Below, one piece after another: positions 30,935 to 40,384 of a stretch of DNA of 64,000 bases; positions within the stretch are counted from its first letter, which is position 1; each line of letters begins with the position of its first letter. The translations under genes and the position numbers were made by a program. The stretch is from assembly GCF_916618885.1 (NCBI RefSeq), contig NZ_CAKAKH010000001.1:1-64000 (forward strand), in the 5' to 3' direction. The DNA is from Marinilactibacillus sp. Marseille-P9653 (GTDB lineage Bacteria; Bacillota; Bacilli; Lactobacillales; Carnobacteriaceae_A). A model generated the notes under the pieces. The model was not told where the DNA came from. It saw only the letters and a list, made by a program, of their open reading frames with translations, and searched no databases.

Positions 30935-32146
30935 TTATTCTACTACCTGCCATTTCGGAGGATAGTTTTTAACATCTGTAATTCGGAATTCTCCTGTTCC
31001 AGCACTTTCTTTTAAATTATCTAAAGCATCAATATCATTGAAGTGCCACCATTCAGAAGCGAGCGGTGTAAAACCAGCTTCTGTCATATAGTTTTGCATT
31101 CTCAGAGCCGGTTCCGTGACCGCATTACTCAACTCCATATTTCTCCAGCCCTGTTGATCTCTTGCCGCGATTGGCTCTGTAAACATAGCAGAAGCCGTGC
31201 TTAATTCATGGAATGGTGTCTGCATCTGATATTCTGTGTAATTTGAAATTTCCGGAACGTAATAATCTCCAACAATCTGTTCAGACAGCTCATCGATTTT
31301 TACTAAGGTTAAATCAATTGCCAGTCCTCGCTGATGATTAGACACACTTGTGTTAATGAACCAAGTCATACTCCAAGGTTCTGCTGTGATGCCTTTTTTA
31401 ACCTCAGCGTTCGTATCTGCAAGTCTATTCAATGCATCGTTAACGAGTAACTGTACATCTCTTGGACGAAAAGTTTCATATACCTTCAAAGACTCTCCGT
31501 TTTGTAAAGCGATCCGCTGCGCTTCCTGAACCTTTCTTGCCGTTTGATAAAGAATCGGCATAATAAAGGTTTCTTCACTCAAGCGTTCGTTGTACCCCCG
31601 CATATCGTAAAGAGACTGACCTGTCAATTCAGGTATCGGTACAAATGAAGATGTAAATTTTGCATCGTAACTGTTCGAGTGATCATAAATGATAGATGGA
31701 ATGATATCCGGTAAATTGATCATAGCGTATCGCTGTTCCAACCATCCCGTTTCTCCAGAGATTGTTCGGATTTGCCACCAATCGTTCAGCTCATTTTCGA
31801 TTGAAAATGCTGTCCCTGCAGCTAACTCGGTAGTCTTTGGTGCTCCTACCGAAGGCTGTTCATGAAGATTTTGTTTAATAGACGTATACCCGCCGGCTCC
31901 AACAATAGGCAACTCAAACGGTCCTACCTCATTCCAGATTGGCAATTCTACTTCAGGTTCTTCCACTGGTTCTTGATCGGGTTCATTTGGTTCTGCCGGT
32001 AGTTCTGTAGAAGGCTGCTGATTCGTGTATGTGGTCTCTTCACTCGAACGACTTTGATTTGTTCTCACGTCTTGCACTATAAATACTAATAAAAGAACCA
32101 GTATAATGCTTAAAACCGCAATAATAGCAGGTTTTTTATCCTTCAA
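30935..32146 (-). CDS. VanY-like M15 D-alanyl-D-alanine carboxypeptidase with SH3 domain
   Basis: Membrane-anchored cell-wall enzyme that would trim the last D-residue of stem peptides. Residues 8-25 are a membrane anchor, followed by a Pro/Glu-rich linker, an SH3-like wall-binding segment (about 75-140) and the M15 catalytic domain. Zinc-site pieces are SNHQRGLAIDLT and EWWHFND. The start is TTG 32146 after AAGGAG with 8-nt spacing. The 403 residues are longer than plain VanY because of linker and SH3. It follows the TraX-like and ATP-grasp genes. No van resistance genes are nearby, so a housekeeping role is likelier than glycopeptide resistance. Confidence 0.88.
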   Translation of the reverse strand: MKDKKPAIIAVLSIILVLLLVFIVQDVRTNQSRSSEETTYTNQQPSTELPAEPNEPDQEPVEEPEVELPIWNEVGPFELPIVGAGGYTSIKQNLHEQPSVGAPKTTELAAGTAFSIENELNDWWQIRTISGETGWLEQRYAMINLPDIIPSIIYDHSNSYDAKFTSSFVPIPELTGQSLYDMRGYNERLSEETFIMPILYQTARKVQEAQRIALQNGESLKVYETFRPRDVQLLVNDALNRLADTNAEVKKGITAEPWSMTWFINTSVSNHQRGLAIDLTLVKIDELSEQIVGDYYVPEISNYTEYQMQTPFHELSTASAMFTEPIAARDQQGWRNMELSNAVTEPALRMQNYMTEAGFTPLASEWWHFNDIDALDNLKESAGTGEFRITDVKNYPPKWQVVE

Positions 32147-32218
32147 ATAATCGACTCCTTCCTTAAATAGCTAACGTTCATTTAGTTTGATTTGTTTTAA
32201 GTATACCTTCTTATTCTA

Positions 32219-32941
32219 TCATATAAATAACATGCTTAATAGAATGAACAGCACTAAGTGAACTGGATAAAACCAATAGAATGCCCATTTATAGAAAGGA
32301 TTTCTCTTTCCCGGTTTTCCATTATATAAATAAAAGAATAGAATAGCCATCAAAAATCCGAAACGGTAGGTTACAAAAGTGCCCATGCTAAACAAACCCG
32401 GAACAGCGTAAAACATTAAACCAATCAACGTATACGCCAGCATTTTTTTATTGAATTGTTCTCTAAATACTCCAAAACTAACAATCCATAGAACTGCTAT
32501 GTAATGCCAGTTCGCTGGATACGCTGCTAAGCAGCATAGTAGTACAACACCTACTTTAACTAGTACATGCATCTGCTTATGTTTTGCAGCTGTCAAAGCA
32601 ACCAGTCCTAAGGTGAGTGACCACATGACGCTTGTTGCCATCCACCAGTTAAGGTTAAATAATATTACATAGGGGATGTGAGAAATGAGTGCAAAAAGAA
32701 ATAACCTTTTAGTATAAGACCGTTTATCAGAAGTATAGTGATAGCCTTCTGCTATGAGATAGCAAATCAACGGGGCAGCCAACCTGCCAAAAAAATGAAC
32801 GATCCACCTTAGAGGTGTGTCTCCCGGATCAAATACCTGCAGTGAATGATCGAAAAACATCGCTGTTACTGCAACTAGCTTCAATACATTTGCATTGAGA
32901 CCTATTTTAACTCGATCGAGTTTTTCTAAATTGTGCTCCAT
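32219..32941 (-). CDS. TraX-family membrane protein
   Basis: A 240-residue protein with about seven membrane segments and the TraX-type N-terminal motif (AVTAMFFDHSLQVFDPG), as in proteins first named for acetylation of F-pilin. In Firmicutes this family is chromosomal and its substrate is unknown; a role in modifying an envelope component is inference. It starts at ATG 32941 after TGGAGG, 29 bp after the ATP-grasp gene, and 73 bp precede vanY. Confidence 0.82.
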   Translation of the reverse strand: MEHNLEKLDRVKIGLNANVLKLVAVTAMFFDHSLQVFDPGDTPLRWIVHFFGRLAAPLICYLIAEGYHYTSDKRSYTKRLFLFALISHIPYVILFNLNWWMATSVMWSLTLGLVALTAAKHKQMHVLVKVGVVLLCCLAAYPANWHYIAVLWIVSFGVFREQFNKKMLAYTLIGLMFYAVPGLFSMGTFVTYRFGFLMAILFFYLYNGKPGKRNPFYKWAFYWFYPVHLVLFILLSMLFI

Positions 32942-32970
32942 AAGTCCTCCATTACAGAATCATCTGTCTC

Positions 32971-33924
32971 TTATATTGTCTTAATGTTTATAGCATTAAG
33001 CGTTTCTTTTAAATAGCTTGCTAGCTCTAGCATCGCAAATTTTTGAGCTTTTCTTTCAGCATCAGGATTGTAATTTGTATTTGTGTTCACGTCATAAGTA
33101 TACAATTTGCCACTACGGTTTCTAATAAACTCGATTGCAGCAACTTGTATATGACTTTGTAACAGAAACTGACGATAGGTTTCAATTTCCGTATCAGTCA
33201 ACAAGGAGTCTTTGATTTCAAATTTTGGAGACGGATCTGTTTGTTTGACTTCGGATTGTTCTGTTCCCGGTATTTGACAGTTATCTGCTGGACAAAGTTC
33301 GAACTCACCATTGGAGTCGACTTCAACGGTATAGAAAAAGGTCTCTCCAATAAATTCAGCGCGTACAATACTACCGGTATCTGACTGGATATACTGCTGA
33401 ATCAGACTGATTCCATCGATAGAGTCTTCAAATTCTGATCCATTGACATAATTTTCTAGTTCATCCATCGTAAAAATAAGTTTAACACCTAATCCTTTGC
33501 CGGCACGGTTATGTTTAATAATAAAAGGCCACTCATTCAACTGTTCTGCAGCTTTCAGAATTTGTGTTTTCCCGACTGCTCCAATCGTTTTCGGAGTTTC
33601 TATTCCCGCGTTGTTCAAAGCAATATATTGTTTTAGTTTGCTGACTTCCAGTTGTATCGCGTCAGTCCCGTTAATCACTTTCCGCCCGTGTGCTTCTAGC
33701 CAGCTCAAGACATGATCGGTTAATTCTGGTGCGAAGCGGTGGTCTCGAGTATGTGAAGAAGCGCTCATCCGATTATAGAAAACGCCTTCTGGTGGTACTT
33801 TTGAAAGATTTACTAATCCCTCTGAAAGGTCCCATTCTTCATAAGGAACCGCGAGCTCCTCTAACCGTTCAATCAAATGTTTTGTCCAGTCCATATTCTC
33901 GTGTAAAATATATACTTTACTCAT
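32971..33924 (-). CDS. ATP-grasp ligase, RimK-like
   Basis: Probable ATP-dependent carboxylate-amine ligase. The ATP-grasp features are WPFIIKHNRAGKGLGVKL (phosphate-binding region) and, near the C-terminus, AAIEFIRNRSGKLYTYDVNTN, which holds metal-binding Glu/Asn. The substrate is not identifiable; homologues modify peptides or small molecules. The start is ATG 33924 after AAGGGGAG; an open extension to 33987 lacks a ribosome site. First gene of a likely ATP-grasp, traX, vanY transcript. Confidence 0.78.
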   Translation of the reverse strand: MSKVYILHENMDWTKHLIERLEELAVPYEEWDLSEGLVNLSKVPPEGVFYNRMSASSHTRDHRFAPELTDHVLSWLEAHGRKVINGTDAIQLEVSKLKQYIALNNAGIETPKTIGAVGKTQILKAAEQLNEWPFIIKHNRAGKGLGVKLIFTMDELENYVNGSEFEDSIDGISLIQQYIQSDTGSIVRAEFIGETFFYTVEVDSNGEFELCPADNCQIPGTEQSEVKQTDPSPKFEIKDSLLTDTEIETYRQFLLQSHIQVAAIEFIRNRSGKLYTYDVNTNTNYNPDAERKAQKFAMLELASYLKETLNAINIKTI

Positions 33925-34058
33925 CGTTTCTCCCCTTACTACTTTAAAATTTCTCCATTGAATACTTTCCATCATACTATTATTCACATCTCTATTCTAT
34001 CTTCTGATCCTTTTGTGATATAAATGAAATGTTTGAAGCTTGTCAGCTGGCAGTAGAT

Positions 34059-34104
34059 AAAAAGACAGATTTTTTACTGAACATACAGTAAAAAATCTGT
34101 CTTT
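34059..34104 (-). terminator. Terminator of the cross-bridge operon
   Basis: A perfect 19-bp stem (34061-34079 with 34086-34104) and a T-rich tail on the minus strand after racD. Confidence 0.92.
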
Positions 34105-34804
34105 AATTTGTAGGATTTGTTAGGCTTTGTGCCAAGACTTGCATAGGGTCAACTAACGGAATTTCAATGTCTTCTTGTTTTAAGGCTAGTTCAATTTCTG
34201 TACAGCCCGATACAATGACGTCTACTCCGGCATCAATGAGCTCTAAAGCCGCTTCTTGAAGTAAGCGTTTAGGCGCAATACCTGTATTGCCTTGTTTAAT
34301 ACCTTCCGGACCATAAATCGCCTCCATGACTTTGCTTTCTTGTGACTGTTCACTCGGATAGCAAATATCGAAGGGAAGATTTTTTTGAAAAAGTCCCATT
34401 TTACGTGTACCGGTCGTACATAGTATGCCCACTTTTCGGACATCGAATCCATCCGTTTTCAAATACTGTTCGAGTGCTTCAAACACATTGGCGATCGGCG
34501 TTTTAACTTCTTTTTGAACTTCTGCTAAAAAATAATTGGACGTGATACAAGGTACAGCAATGACGTCTGCACCAGCTCTTTCAACATTTTTTGCCGTTTC
34601 AATCAGTGCCGATAAGGGACTTTCTCCCTCGCCAAGAATCGCTTTCGTCCTGTCTGGAATTTTCGGGTTGTTGTCGATCACGATTCGGTAGTGATCCTGA
34701 TCTTTTTTTGCCTCAGTAGATCGAATCAGCTTATAGAAAAAACTAGCCGTTGCTTCCGGCCCCATTCCGCCGACAACACCAATTACTTTCTGGTGGTGAT
34801 TCAC
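34103..34804 (-). CDS. racD: Aspartate/glutamate racemase family protein
   Basis: Interconverts L- and D-aspartate (or glutamate) without cofactor. The two catalytic cysteines are C86 (AVPCITSN) and C201 (VSGCTEIE). The N-terminal VGGMGPEATASF fits aspartate racemases better than MurI. The start is GTG 34804, which overlaps the TGA of the MurE-like gene by 4 bp. As the third gene after a D-aspartate-ligase-like ATP-grasp gene, it most likely supplies D-Asp (or D-Glu) for the peptidoglycan cross-bridge. The exact amino acid is inferred from context, not seen. Confidence 0.85.
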   Translation of the reverse strand: MNHHQKVIGVVGGMGPEATASFFYKLIRSTEAKKDQDHYRIVIDNNPKIPDRTKAILGEGESPLSALIETAKNVERAGADVIAVPCITSNYFLAEVQKEVKTPIANVFEALEQYLKTDGFDVRKVGILCTTGTRKMGLFQKNLPFDICYPSEQSQESKVMEAIYGPEGIKQGNTGIAPKRLLQEAALELIDAGVDVIVSGCTEIELALKQEDIEIPLVDPMQVLAQSLTNPTN

Positions 34805-36378
34805 TTTACATCATCCTCAGTTAAAAATGATTCATCAATACCCGCTACTCTATCTTCAAGTGGCGCTAAAATCGTTTCAGCATTCAGCGATGGATTCATT
34901 TCAACAATTTGATTTAAAATATATTTTGCACCGAAGTCCATTCCTTGAGCTCCACCAATGACGATTAAGTCTCCTGGCTCTACTTGATTCAAACTCGATT
35001 GTAGGGCGTCCGGCATTTCGTGGTGCAATTCTACTTCTACACCCACATCTTTCATCGTTTTCTCAAAGGCTGCCAGTTCTTCAGGCGTAACGACATCTTT
35101 ATCTGTAACATGAGATTCACTTAAAGAAACAATGACTTTTTTCAGACCAAGTTCCGGTACCCATTTCGCAAGCGTCTCTGCATTCTCAAGATTCGTTGTA
35201 ACGCCTCGGCTTCCACGAATAGCATAGACGAGGTGTAAGTTGTTATAATCCATTTTTGTCAGTGTTTCCAGCGTTACATCAATATTCCCTGCATTGGCGA
35301 AGTGATCATCTACGATTTTGAATTCTTCTTCATAAATGAATTGAAATCTTCTTTCAACACCTTTGAAATTTTTGATTCCCGACTGAATGGTTTCGATTGA
35401 AATTCCGCTGATCAAACCGATTGCGATAGCCGTTAAGGCATTATAGACAGAGTGATAGCCTGCCACTGATAGACTAATATCAAAACGCGCTTTTTCCACT
35501 TGATTTCCATCAACCGTCATAAATGGACGTTTGATCTCAACAGTAAAGTTCCCACGACCTGTAGAAAGATCAATATTAGAGCAATGTAAATGACCGTCTT
35601 CACTTTCGATACCGTAAGTCACGGTAGAAGCTTTGGTTTCATTTACTAAGGATGCTGAATACTTATCGTCTAGATTTAAAACAGCAAACTCTTTTTCTGT
35701 TGCGTCTCTAATCAAGCTGGCTTTTGCATTGTAGTATTCTTCAAAAGATCCATGAAGATCAATATGCTCTCTACTGATATTGTTTAAAGCGACAATATTG
35801 AAGTCTACATTACCCACACGAGCCAAGTCTAAGGCAGAAGAGGATACTTCCATCGTGACATGAGAAATCTCTTCATCTCTCATTTTTGCAAAATATTCAT
35901 GTAAATCCAGTGATTCAGGAGTCGTCAATACACTCGGAATCAACGTATCTCCAAACTTGACCATAACGGTACCCATTAGGCCTGTCTCCCAGTTATTTTC
36001 TTCTAGTATGGCATTTGTCATAAAAGAAGTAGAGGTTTTACCATTTGTTGCCGTTATACCGATAAGGTTCAGATCTTTAGAAGGGTGTCCATAGTACTGA
36101 TCTCCTAAAGCCGCAAGTGCCTGACGTGAATCTTCAACCAAGTACTGTGCTACAGTGAGTCCCGGAATAAACTCTTCGACTACAAGAGCCGTTGCGCCTT
36201 GTTCAACTGCCTGCTTGGCAAATTGATGTCCATCCGTTTTATATCCTCTTATACAAACAAATAACGTATCCTTTTTGACCTTACCTGAATGGTAAGCCAC
36301 TTCAGATATCATTTGTTCTTTATGATCTTTGGATTCTTTTACTTTTATCGCGTCAAGTAATTCTGCTATTTGAATCAT
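34801..36378 (-). CDS. MurE-like Mur ligase
   Basis: A Mur ligase with all three domains: the N-terminal UDP-MurNAc domain, the central ATP site (ATNGKTSTS near residue 110) and the C-terminal domain. MurE normally adds the third stem amino acid (Lys, Orn or DAP) to UDP-MurNAc-L-Ala-D-Glu. The substrate-selecting DNPR/DNPA motif of standard MurE is not present; the equivalent region reads SESHVTDKD. The usual DYAHTPD is DDHFANAGNID. It therefore has a divergent substrate pocket. At 525 residues it is slightly long. It lies between the ATP-grasp gene (34 bp before) and racD (4-bp overlap). It could be the main MurE for an unusual residue such as ornithine, or a paralogue with another role. Confidence 0.8.
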   Translation of the reverse strand: MIQIAELLDAIKVKESKDHKEQMISEVAYHSGKVKKDTLFVCIRGYKTDGHQFAKQAVEQGATALVVEEFIPGLTVAQYLVEDSRQALAALGDQYYGHPSKDLNLIGITATNGKTSTSFMTNAILEENNWETGLMGTVMVKFGDTLIPSVLTTPESLDLHEYFAKMRDEEISHVTMEVSSSALDLARVGNVDFNIVALNNISREHIDLHGSFEEYYNAKASLIRDATEKEFAVLNLDDKYSASLVNETKASTVTYGIESEDGHLHCSNIDLSTGRGNFTVEIKRPFMTVDGNQVEKARFDISLSVAGYHSVYNALTAIAIGLISGISIETIQSGIKNFKGVERRFQFIYEEEFKIVDDHFANAGNIDVTLETLTKMDYNNLHLVYAIRGSRGVTTNLENAETLAKWVPELGLKKVIVSLSESHVTDKDVVTPEELAAFEKTMKDVGVEVELHHEMPDALQSSLNQVEPGDLIVIGGAQGMDFGAKYILNQIVEMNPSLNAETILAPLEDRVAGIDESFLTEDDVK

Positions 36379-36412
36379 TAGTCGTTTCTCCTTTATCGAT
36401 TAACCTTTTGAT

Positions 36413-37609
36413 TTAACCGTTTCTTCTGGTCACTTTTCCAGCTACACGTTTGACAAATTTACCGATGAACTGGATCCCTGGCTGAGGATCATCTTTTGCC
36501 CATACTGCACCTGTCTTGCTCGCTTTATAAGACTTGAGGATCTGACTCCAGGTTAAATCTCCGGCTTTGACATAAGCTCTTGAAGCATGTAGGTCTTCAT
36601 ACATGTAATGGAATACTTGTCCTGTATCCTCTTTGATAGCTCTGGTACCAATTGGCTGACCTGTTAATTCTTTGTAAGCAATCAACGGCATGTTTAGTCC
36701 AACGTCCGCAATCATTTGATTAAAGTTTGTTGTCCGAACGTTGATTTCAATCAGATAATACTCACCTGTATTGGCATCCTTTTTAAATTCAATTTCAGCA
36801 AAGCCTTTGTAACCAATCGCTTCAAGGAAAGGTGCACCAATATCAAATAATTCAGGAACATAACGCTGTTTTGTGTAAACAGATGCGCCAAAGTGAATGG
36901 GATACTGACGGTGTTTCTGAGCAGTCATCCAGTGGGTCACTTCAGAATTTTGGTTCAAATAAGCATCAAATGTATACATGTGATCATCGAACCCTTGCAC
37001 GAGTTGCTGTACAACGACTTCGATCTCTGCATCCGCTGCTTTTTTCAAAGCGTCTTCTAATTCTGTACGGTTCTGAACTTTGAATAGTTTTCTACGGAAT
37101 TTTGCTACAAATTTAGTGGAATCTGCCGGTTTAACGAGACATGGATAACCAAGCTCTGCTTCAACTGTTTCGATCAAATCTGAACGCGATGTCTGAATAG
37201 ATTTTGGCATTCTGACGTTGTGCTGCTCTGCTATTTCGTAAAGATTGTCTTTGTCGATCAGTTTTGTCCATAATCCTTTTTCTTTTTGTGTAATCAGATA
37301 ATACTCACCTAACTCATCTAGATAAGCATCAATAAATTCTACATAAGGATCAGCTGTTGGATACAAGACTGGTTTCTTATCCTGTTTTTTAGCATATTCT
37401 ATTAAAAAATCTTTTAATGCTTCTGGTTCCTCTTTGTAATTTGGTCCAATCAATTCTTCTGATAAATATTTTGAATGAAGTCCATACGCGCCGTCTCTTT
37501 TATACTCTACAGCTACGACTGGTATACCTACACGACCAAGGCAACGAATGATACTTAATCCTATATAATAGTTTGCGCCGAGTACGACTGCTTTGTGCTG
37601 TTCTGTCAT
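36413..37609 (-). CDS. D-aspartate-ligase-like ATP-grasp protein
   Basis: ATP-grasp ligase of 398 residues resembling the D-aspartate ligase that adds D-Asp to the side chain of the third stem residue in Enterococcus faecium. The N-terminal GANYYIGLSIIRCLGRVGIP is Rossmann-like. The ATP-grasp parts are YPCLVKPADS and GFAEIEFKKDANTGEYYLIEINVR. It is first in an operon with a MurE-like ligase and an aspartate racemase; in E. faecium the ligase is also next to a racemase gene. D-Glu rather than D-Asp as substrate cannot be excluded. Confidence 0.78.
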   Translation of the reverse strand: MTEQHKAVVLGANYYIGLSIIRCLGRVGIPVVAVEYKRDGAYGLHSKYLSEELIGPNYKEEPEALKDFLIEYAKKQDKKPVLYPTADPYVEFIDAYLDELGEYYLITQKEKGLWTKLIDKDNLYEIAEQHNVRMPKSIQTSRSDLIETVEAELGYPCLVKPADSTKFVAKFRRKLFKVQNRTELEDALKKAADAEIEVVVQQLVQGFDDHMYTFDAYLNQNSEVTHWMTAQKHRQYPIHFGASVYTKQRYVPELFDIGAPFLEAIGYKGFAEIEFKKDANTGEYYLIEINVRTTNFNQMIADVGLNMPLIAYKELTGQPIGTRAIKEDTGQVFHYMYEDLHASRAYVKAGDLTWSQILKSYKASKTGAVWAKDDPQPGIQFIGKFVKRVAGKVTRRNG

Positions 37610-37822
37610 TTTAAATTCCTTCTCTTTCTCTTATGAGCGTTCGTCTTTTATAATTATTGTGCATCGTTCTCCTGTGAACATCTAGAAAACTTTAAGTTTC
37701 TATTCACTGATAATTAGGATCGACACATGTCCACTTATTATACATCATATTGTATGTTTTTTGTAGAATTACCAGTTGTTTAACTGAATTGAAATCTTAA
37801 AATTAACTTAACCTATTTTCAC

Positions 37823-39166
37823 TCACTGACAGCAAAGTTGATGGATGGCTTCAGCGTAGATTTCCATTGCGAGATAGAACTCTTTTAAGATGATGCCTTC
37901 ATTTTCTTGGTGAGCCAGACTTGGACTTCCAGGGAAGTGTGCACCAAACGCGACCATGTTCGGCATAGATCTGGCGTACGTTGCGCCACCAGAAGTTAAT
38001 GGTTCTTGCATGTCACCCGTTTTGTCTCTATAAATCGTCATTAATGTTTCTACAAGTGGGCTATCCTTTGGTACATATAAAGACGGTAAAGCATCATACA
38101 TCTGGTAAGTCAGTCCGTATTCGGTTGTGACTTCTTCTAATATTTTCACTAAATCTTCTTGGTTGTAAGAAACAGGAATTCTCATGTCGACCATGACTTC
38201 TGATCTCTGTTTATTGATTTCAAGTGACGCTACGTTGAATGTCAGCTCTCCTGTCATCTCATCTTCGATTTCTCCAAAAATACGATAGCCATTTGTTTCC
38301 TGACCAATTTTTTCAGCAATAAAGGATAGCATCGGATGTGACTGAAGTGTCGCCAAGCCTTCTACCAACCTTGTAATTGCATTGGCTCCTTCAAAAGCTG
38401 TACTGGCATGAACGGCTTTTCCGTAAGTGACTATCTCTTCTTCAGTCTGCTCATAAGGAAAGTTTTGTTGTTTTAGAATTTCAGCTAGCTCCGCTTGTTG
38501 TTCTCCTCTATATGTCGCTACAGCAGGCACGACATTTAAAGCACCCGAACAATTGAGTTCCAAAGATTCAGAACCGGGACCGGTTAGTTTGAATTGCATC
38601 AAGCCTTTTTCAGCATAGGTTAGGGGAAAAGCACTGTCTGGGACAAAGCCCATATCCGGCATTTTTTCATGTTGCTTATAAGCTTCCATACAACGCCATA
38701 GGTTTTCTTCATCTGTACCAAAGACAAACCTGATCTTACGATTGAATGGTACGCCTGCATCGACTAGTGCTTTGAAAGCGTAAAGTGCAGAGATGGTTGG
38801 ACCTTTATCATCTTGCGTCCCTCTTCCATAAAGTACAGATCCTTTTTCTGTAGCATCAAAAGGATCTGTTTCCCATTTCGAGCGATCACCTTCAGGCACG
38901 ACATCTAAGTGGCATAGTATTCCGACAGTTTCTTCTCCATTACCGTAATCTGCATAGCCATAATAGCCGTTTGGATCACAAAAGGTTTCCATACCAAATG
39001 TTTTGCATAAAGCCAGTGCCTCTTTCAACACCTGATCAACGCCTTCTCCAAAAGGTTTGCTCGGTTTACTTGAATCTGCCGGCTCTAAGTAAGATGGAAT
39101 ATCGACGAGCCTTTTTAACGCAACAAGACTTTCTTTTTTTATCTGTTCTGTAATATAGTTTGTCAT
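37823..39166 (-). CDS. pepV: M20 dipeptidase, PepV/Sapep type
   Basis: Cytoplasmic metal-dependent dipeptidase that splits dipeptides after uptake. The M20 metal motifs are visible: GILCHLDVVPEGD, GRGTQDDKGP and GTDEENLWRC. The C-terminal LTSGGATYARSMPNMVAFG carries the last metal ligands and substrate residues of the family. The 447-residue length is close to PepV. The start is ATG 39166 after GGGAG. It stands alone, with a terminator upstream belonging to the neighbouring lipoprotein gene. Confidence 0.9.
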   Translation of the reverse strand: MTNYITEQIKKESLVALKRLVDIPSYLEPADSSKPSKPFGEGVDQVLKEALALCKTFGMETFCDPNGYYGYADYGNGEETVGILCHLDVVPEGDRSKWETDPFDATEKGSVLYGRGTQDDKGPTISALYAFKALVDAGVPFNRKIRFVFGTDEENLWRCMEAYKQHEKMPDMGFVPDSAFPLTYAEKGLMQFKLTGPGSESLELNCSGALNVVPAVATYRGEQQAELAEILKQQNFPYEQTEEEIVTYGKAVHASTAFEGANAITRLVEGLATLQSHPMLSFIAEKIGQETNGYRIFGEIEDEMTGELTFNVASLEINKQRSEVMVDMRIPVSYNQEDLVKILEEVTTEYGLTYQMYDALPSLYVPKDSPLVETLMTIYRDKTGDMQEPLTSGGATYARSMPNMVAFGAHFPGSPSLAHQENEGIILKEFYLAMEIYAEAIHQLCCQ

Positions 39167-39270
39167 GTAGGTACTCCCTATTCTTTATTGAACGAAAAAG
39201 ATGCGATTCATTTAATCTTATTAGTTAAGTTCACGTTACTAGATTATGTAAAAAAGTCAAGCAAACGTAC

Positions 39271-39308
39271 AAAACTCTACTCCTGATCAAAAGGAATAGA
39301 GTTTTTTT
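39271..39308 (-). terminator. Terminator after the lipoprotein gene
   Basis: AACTCTA and TAGAGTT arms with GGAAT/ATTCC-like inner pairs; A/T tails on both sides. Confidence 0.65.
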
Positions 39309-39315
39309 GCTTATA

Positions 39316-39855
39316 CTATGACTCATCTGTCACTTCTTTTCTAGCTTCTTCGAGCCATTGCTGACTCAATGTTTCTGGGATATAACGTTCCGCTGAATAA
39401 AATCGGCCCTCGTCATCTTTTAAACGTTTGATTGATTCATTGAGTGTTTGAAATTCAAACATTTGACCCTCTGCATAGACTGAATACCGCTCGTCTTCAT
39501 ATTGAATATCTTCCACAACGTACACTGTCTCTTCATCGCTCGTATCATCTGCGACAGACCAGACTGTCACCTCAAGTTCTTCTCCAGTTCGGATAAACTG
39601 ATACCTATAAGGCATCCCTATAGTCATATTGTTTGTTGTCAAAAGAACATTTTCAAAATCTTCTACTTGTCCTGTAAAGGTAAGTTCTCGCTGTTGTTCT
39701 TCGTATGCTAATTGTTTTTCAGCATATCGTTTCCCAACTTCCTGATTATAAGATACAGAATTTTCTGTTTCTTGAACACGATTGTCTCCTGAATTTTCTC
39801 TAAGAGCACATCCTGTCAAAAATAAAAACGCTATTACTAATATTAATTTTTTCAT
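39316..39855 (-). CDS. Unrecognised lipoprotein
   Basis: A 179-residue protein with a signal peptide and lipobox (FLFLTGCAL), so it is lipid-anchored outside the membrane. The start is ATG 39855 after AGGGTGAG; the open frame extends to 39903 without a ribosome site. The mature part is acidic, with a helical stretch (RYAEKQLAYEEQQREL) and then beta-rich sequence. No family recognised. It lies about 100 bp after the small secreted-protein gene and may share its transcript. Confidence 0.7.
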   Translation of the reverse strand: MKKLILVIAFLFLTGCALRENSGDNRVQETENSVSYNQEVGKRYAEKQLAYEEQQRELTFTGQVEDFENVLLTTNNMTIGMPYRYQFIRTGEELEVTVWSVADDTSDEETVYVVEDIQYEDERYSVYAEGQMFEFQTLNESIKRLKDDEGRFYSAERYIPETLSQQWLEEARKEVTDES

Positions 39856-39957
39856 TCCGCTCACCCTAACATCTCTAATCTTATTAAGAAAATAGTCACT
39901 CAAATTTTATCAGCGAGTACTACTGATTTCTTTGAATGACTATTTTATCATTTATAG

Positions 39958-40278
39958 TTATTTCTTTTCATTGGCTATTCTGGAGGGTAAGTGATTACCC
40001 GCTCTTAAAGCTCCTCTATAAACTTCCATTCTTCTTCCATCAGAAGATCTATAATAGCTTCTGTAATAGCTCAAATATCCTTGATAAAGCTGTCCATTTC
40101 TATACTCAGAATGCCAAATCCTATTTGCTCCTATTGCCAATCTATGAACTTCAAAGACCTCTGTTCTAGAAGCGGCCTCTATAGAAATTTCAGCAGCTTC
40201 TACGTTTTCCGGGTCCACAAATGACGAAAATAGAGTTAATGTTAATACAGTTCCTAAAATAAATATACCTTTTTTCAT
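39958..40278 (-). CDS. Small secreted cationic protein, possibly bacteriocin-like
   Basis: A 106-residue protein with a clear signal peptide (about residues 1-28, ending near VEAAE). The mature part is rich in Arg and Tyr and has two short YxGxL repeats (YQGYL and YRGAL) inside GYLSYYRSYYRSSDGRR. There are no cysteines. The ribosome site TTAGGGGGGA is strong, and a TATAAT box lies about 40 bp upstream on the minus strand. It sits between a lipoprotein gene and an ABC-2 transporter operon, which is compatible with a toxin/immunity/export set, but no known bacteriocin family is recognised. Confidence 0.6.
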   Translation of the reverse strand: MKKGIFILGTVLTLTLFSSFVDPENVEAAEISIEAASRTEVFEVHRLAIGANRIWHSEYRNGQLYQGYLSYYRSYYRSSDGRRMEVYRGALRAGNHLPSRIANEKK

Positions 40279-40384
40279 TATTAAGTTCCCCCCTAATATT
40301 ATGTACCCGTATATTATATTTTGTTACTACATTAACATACCATATACTAATTAGAATGAACTGAAATATTCATATAAGAATATT

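Noticed and set aside
30935..32146. Glycopeptide resistance gene vanY
   Set aside because: No vanH, vanA/B or vanX genes are in the window, and the SH3-containing layout is that of chromosomal wall enzymes.
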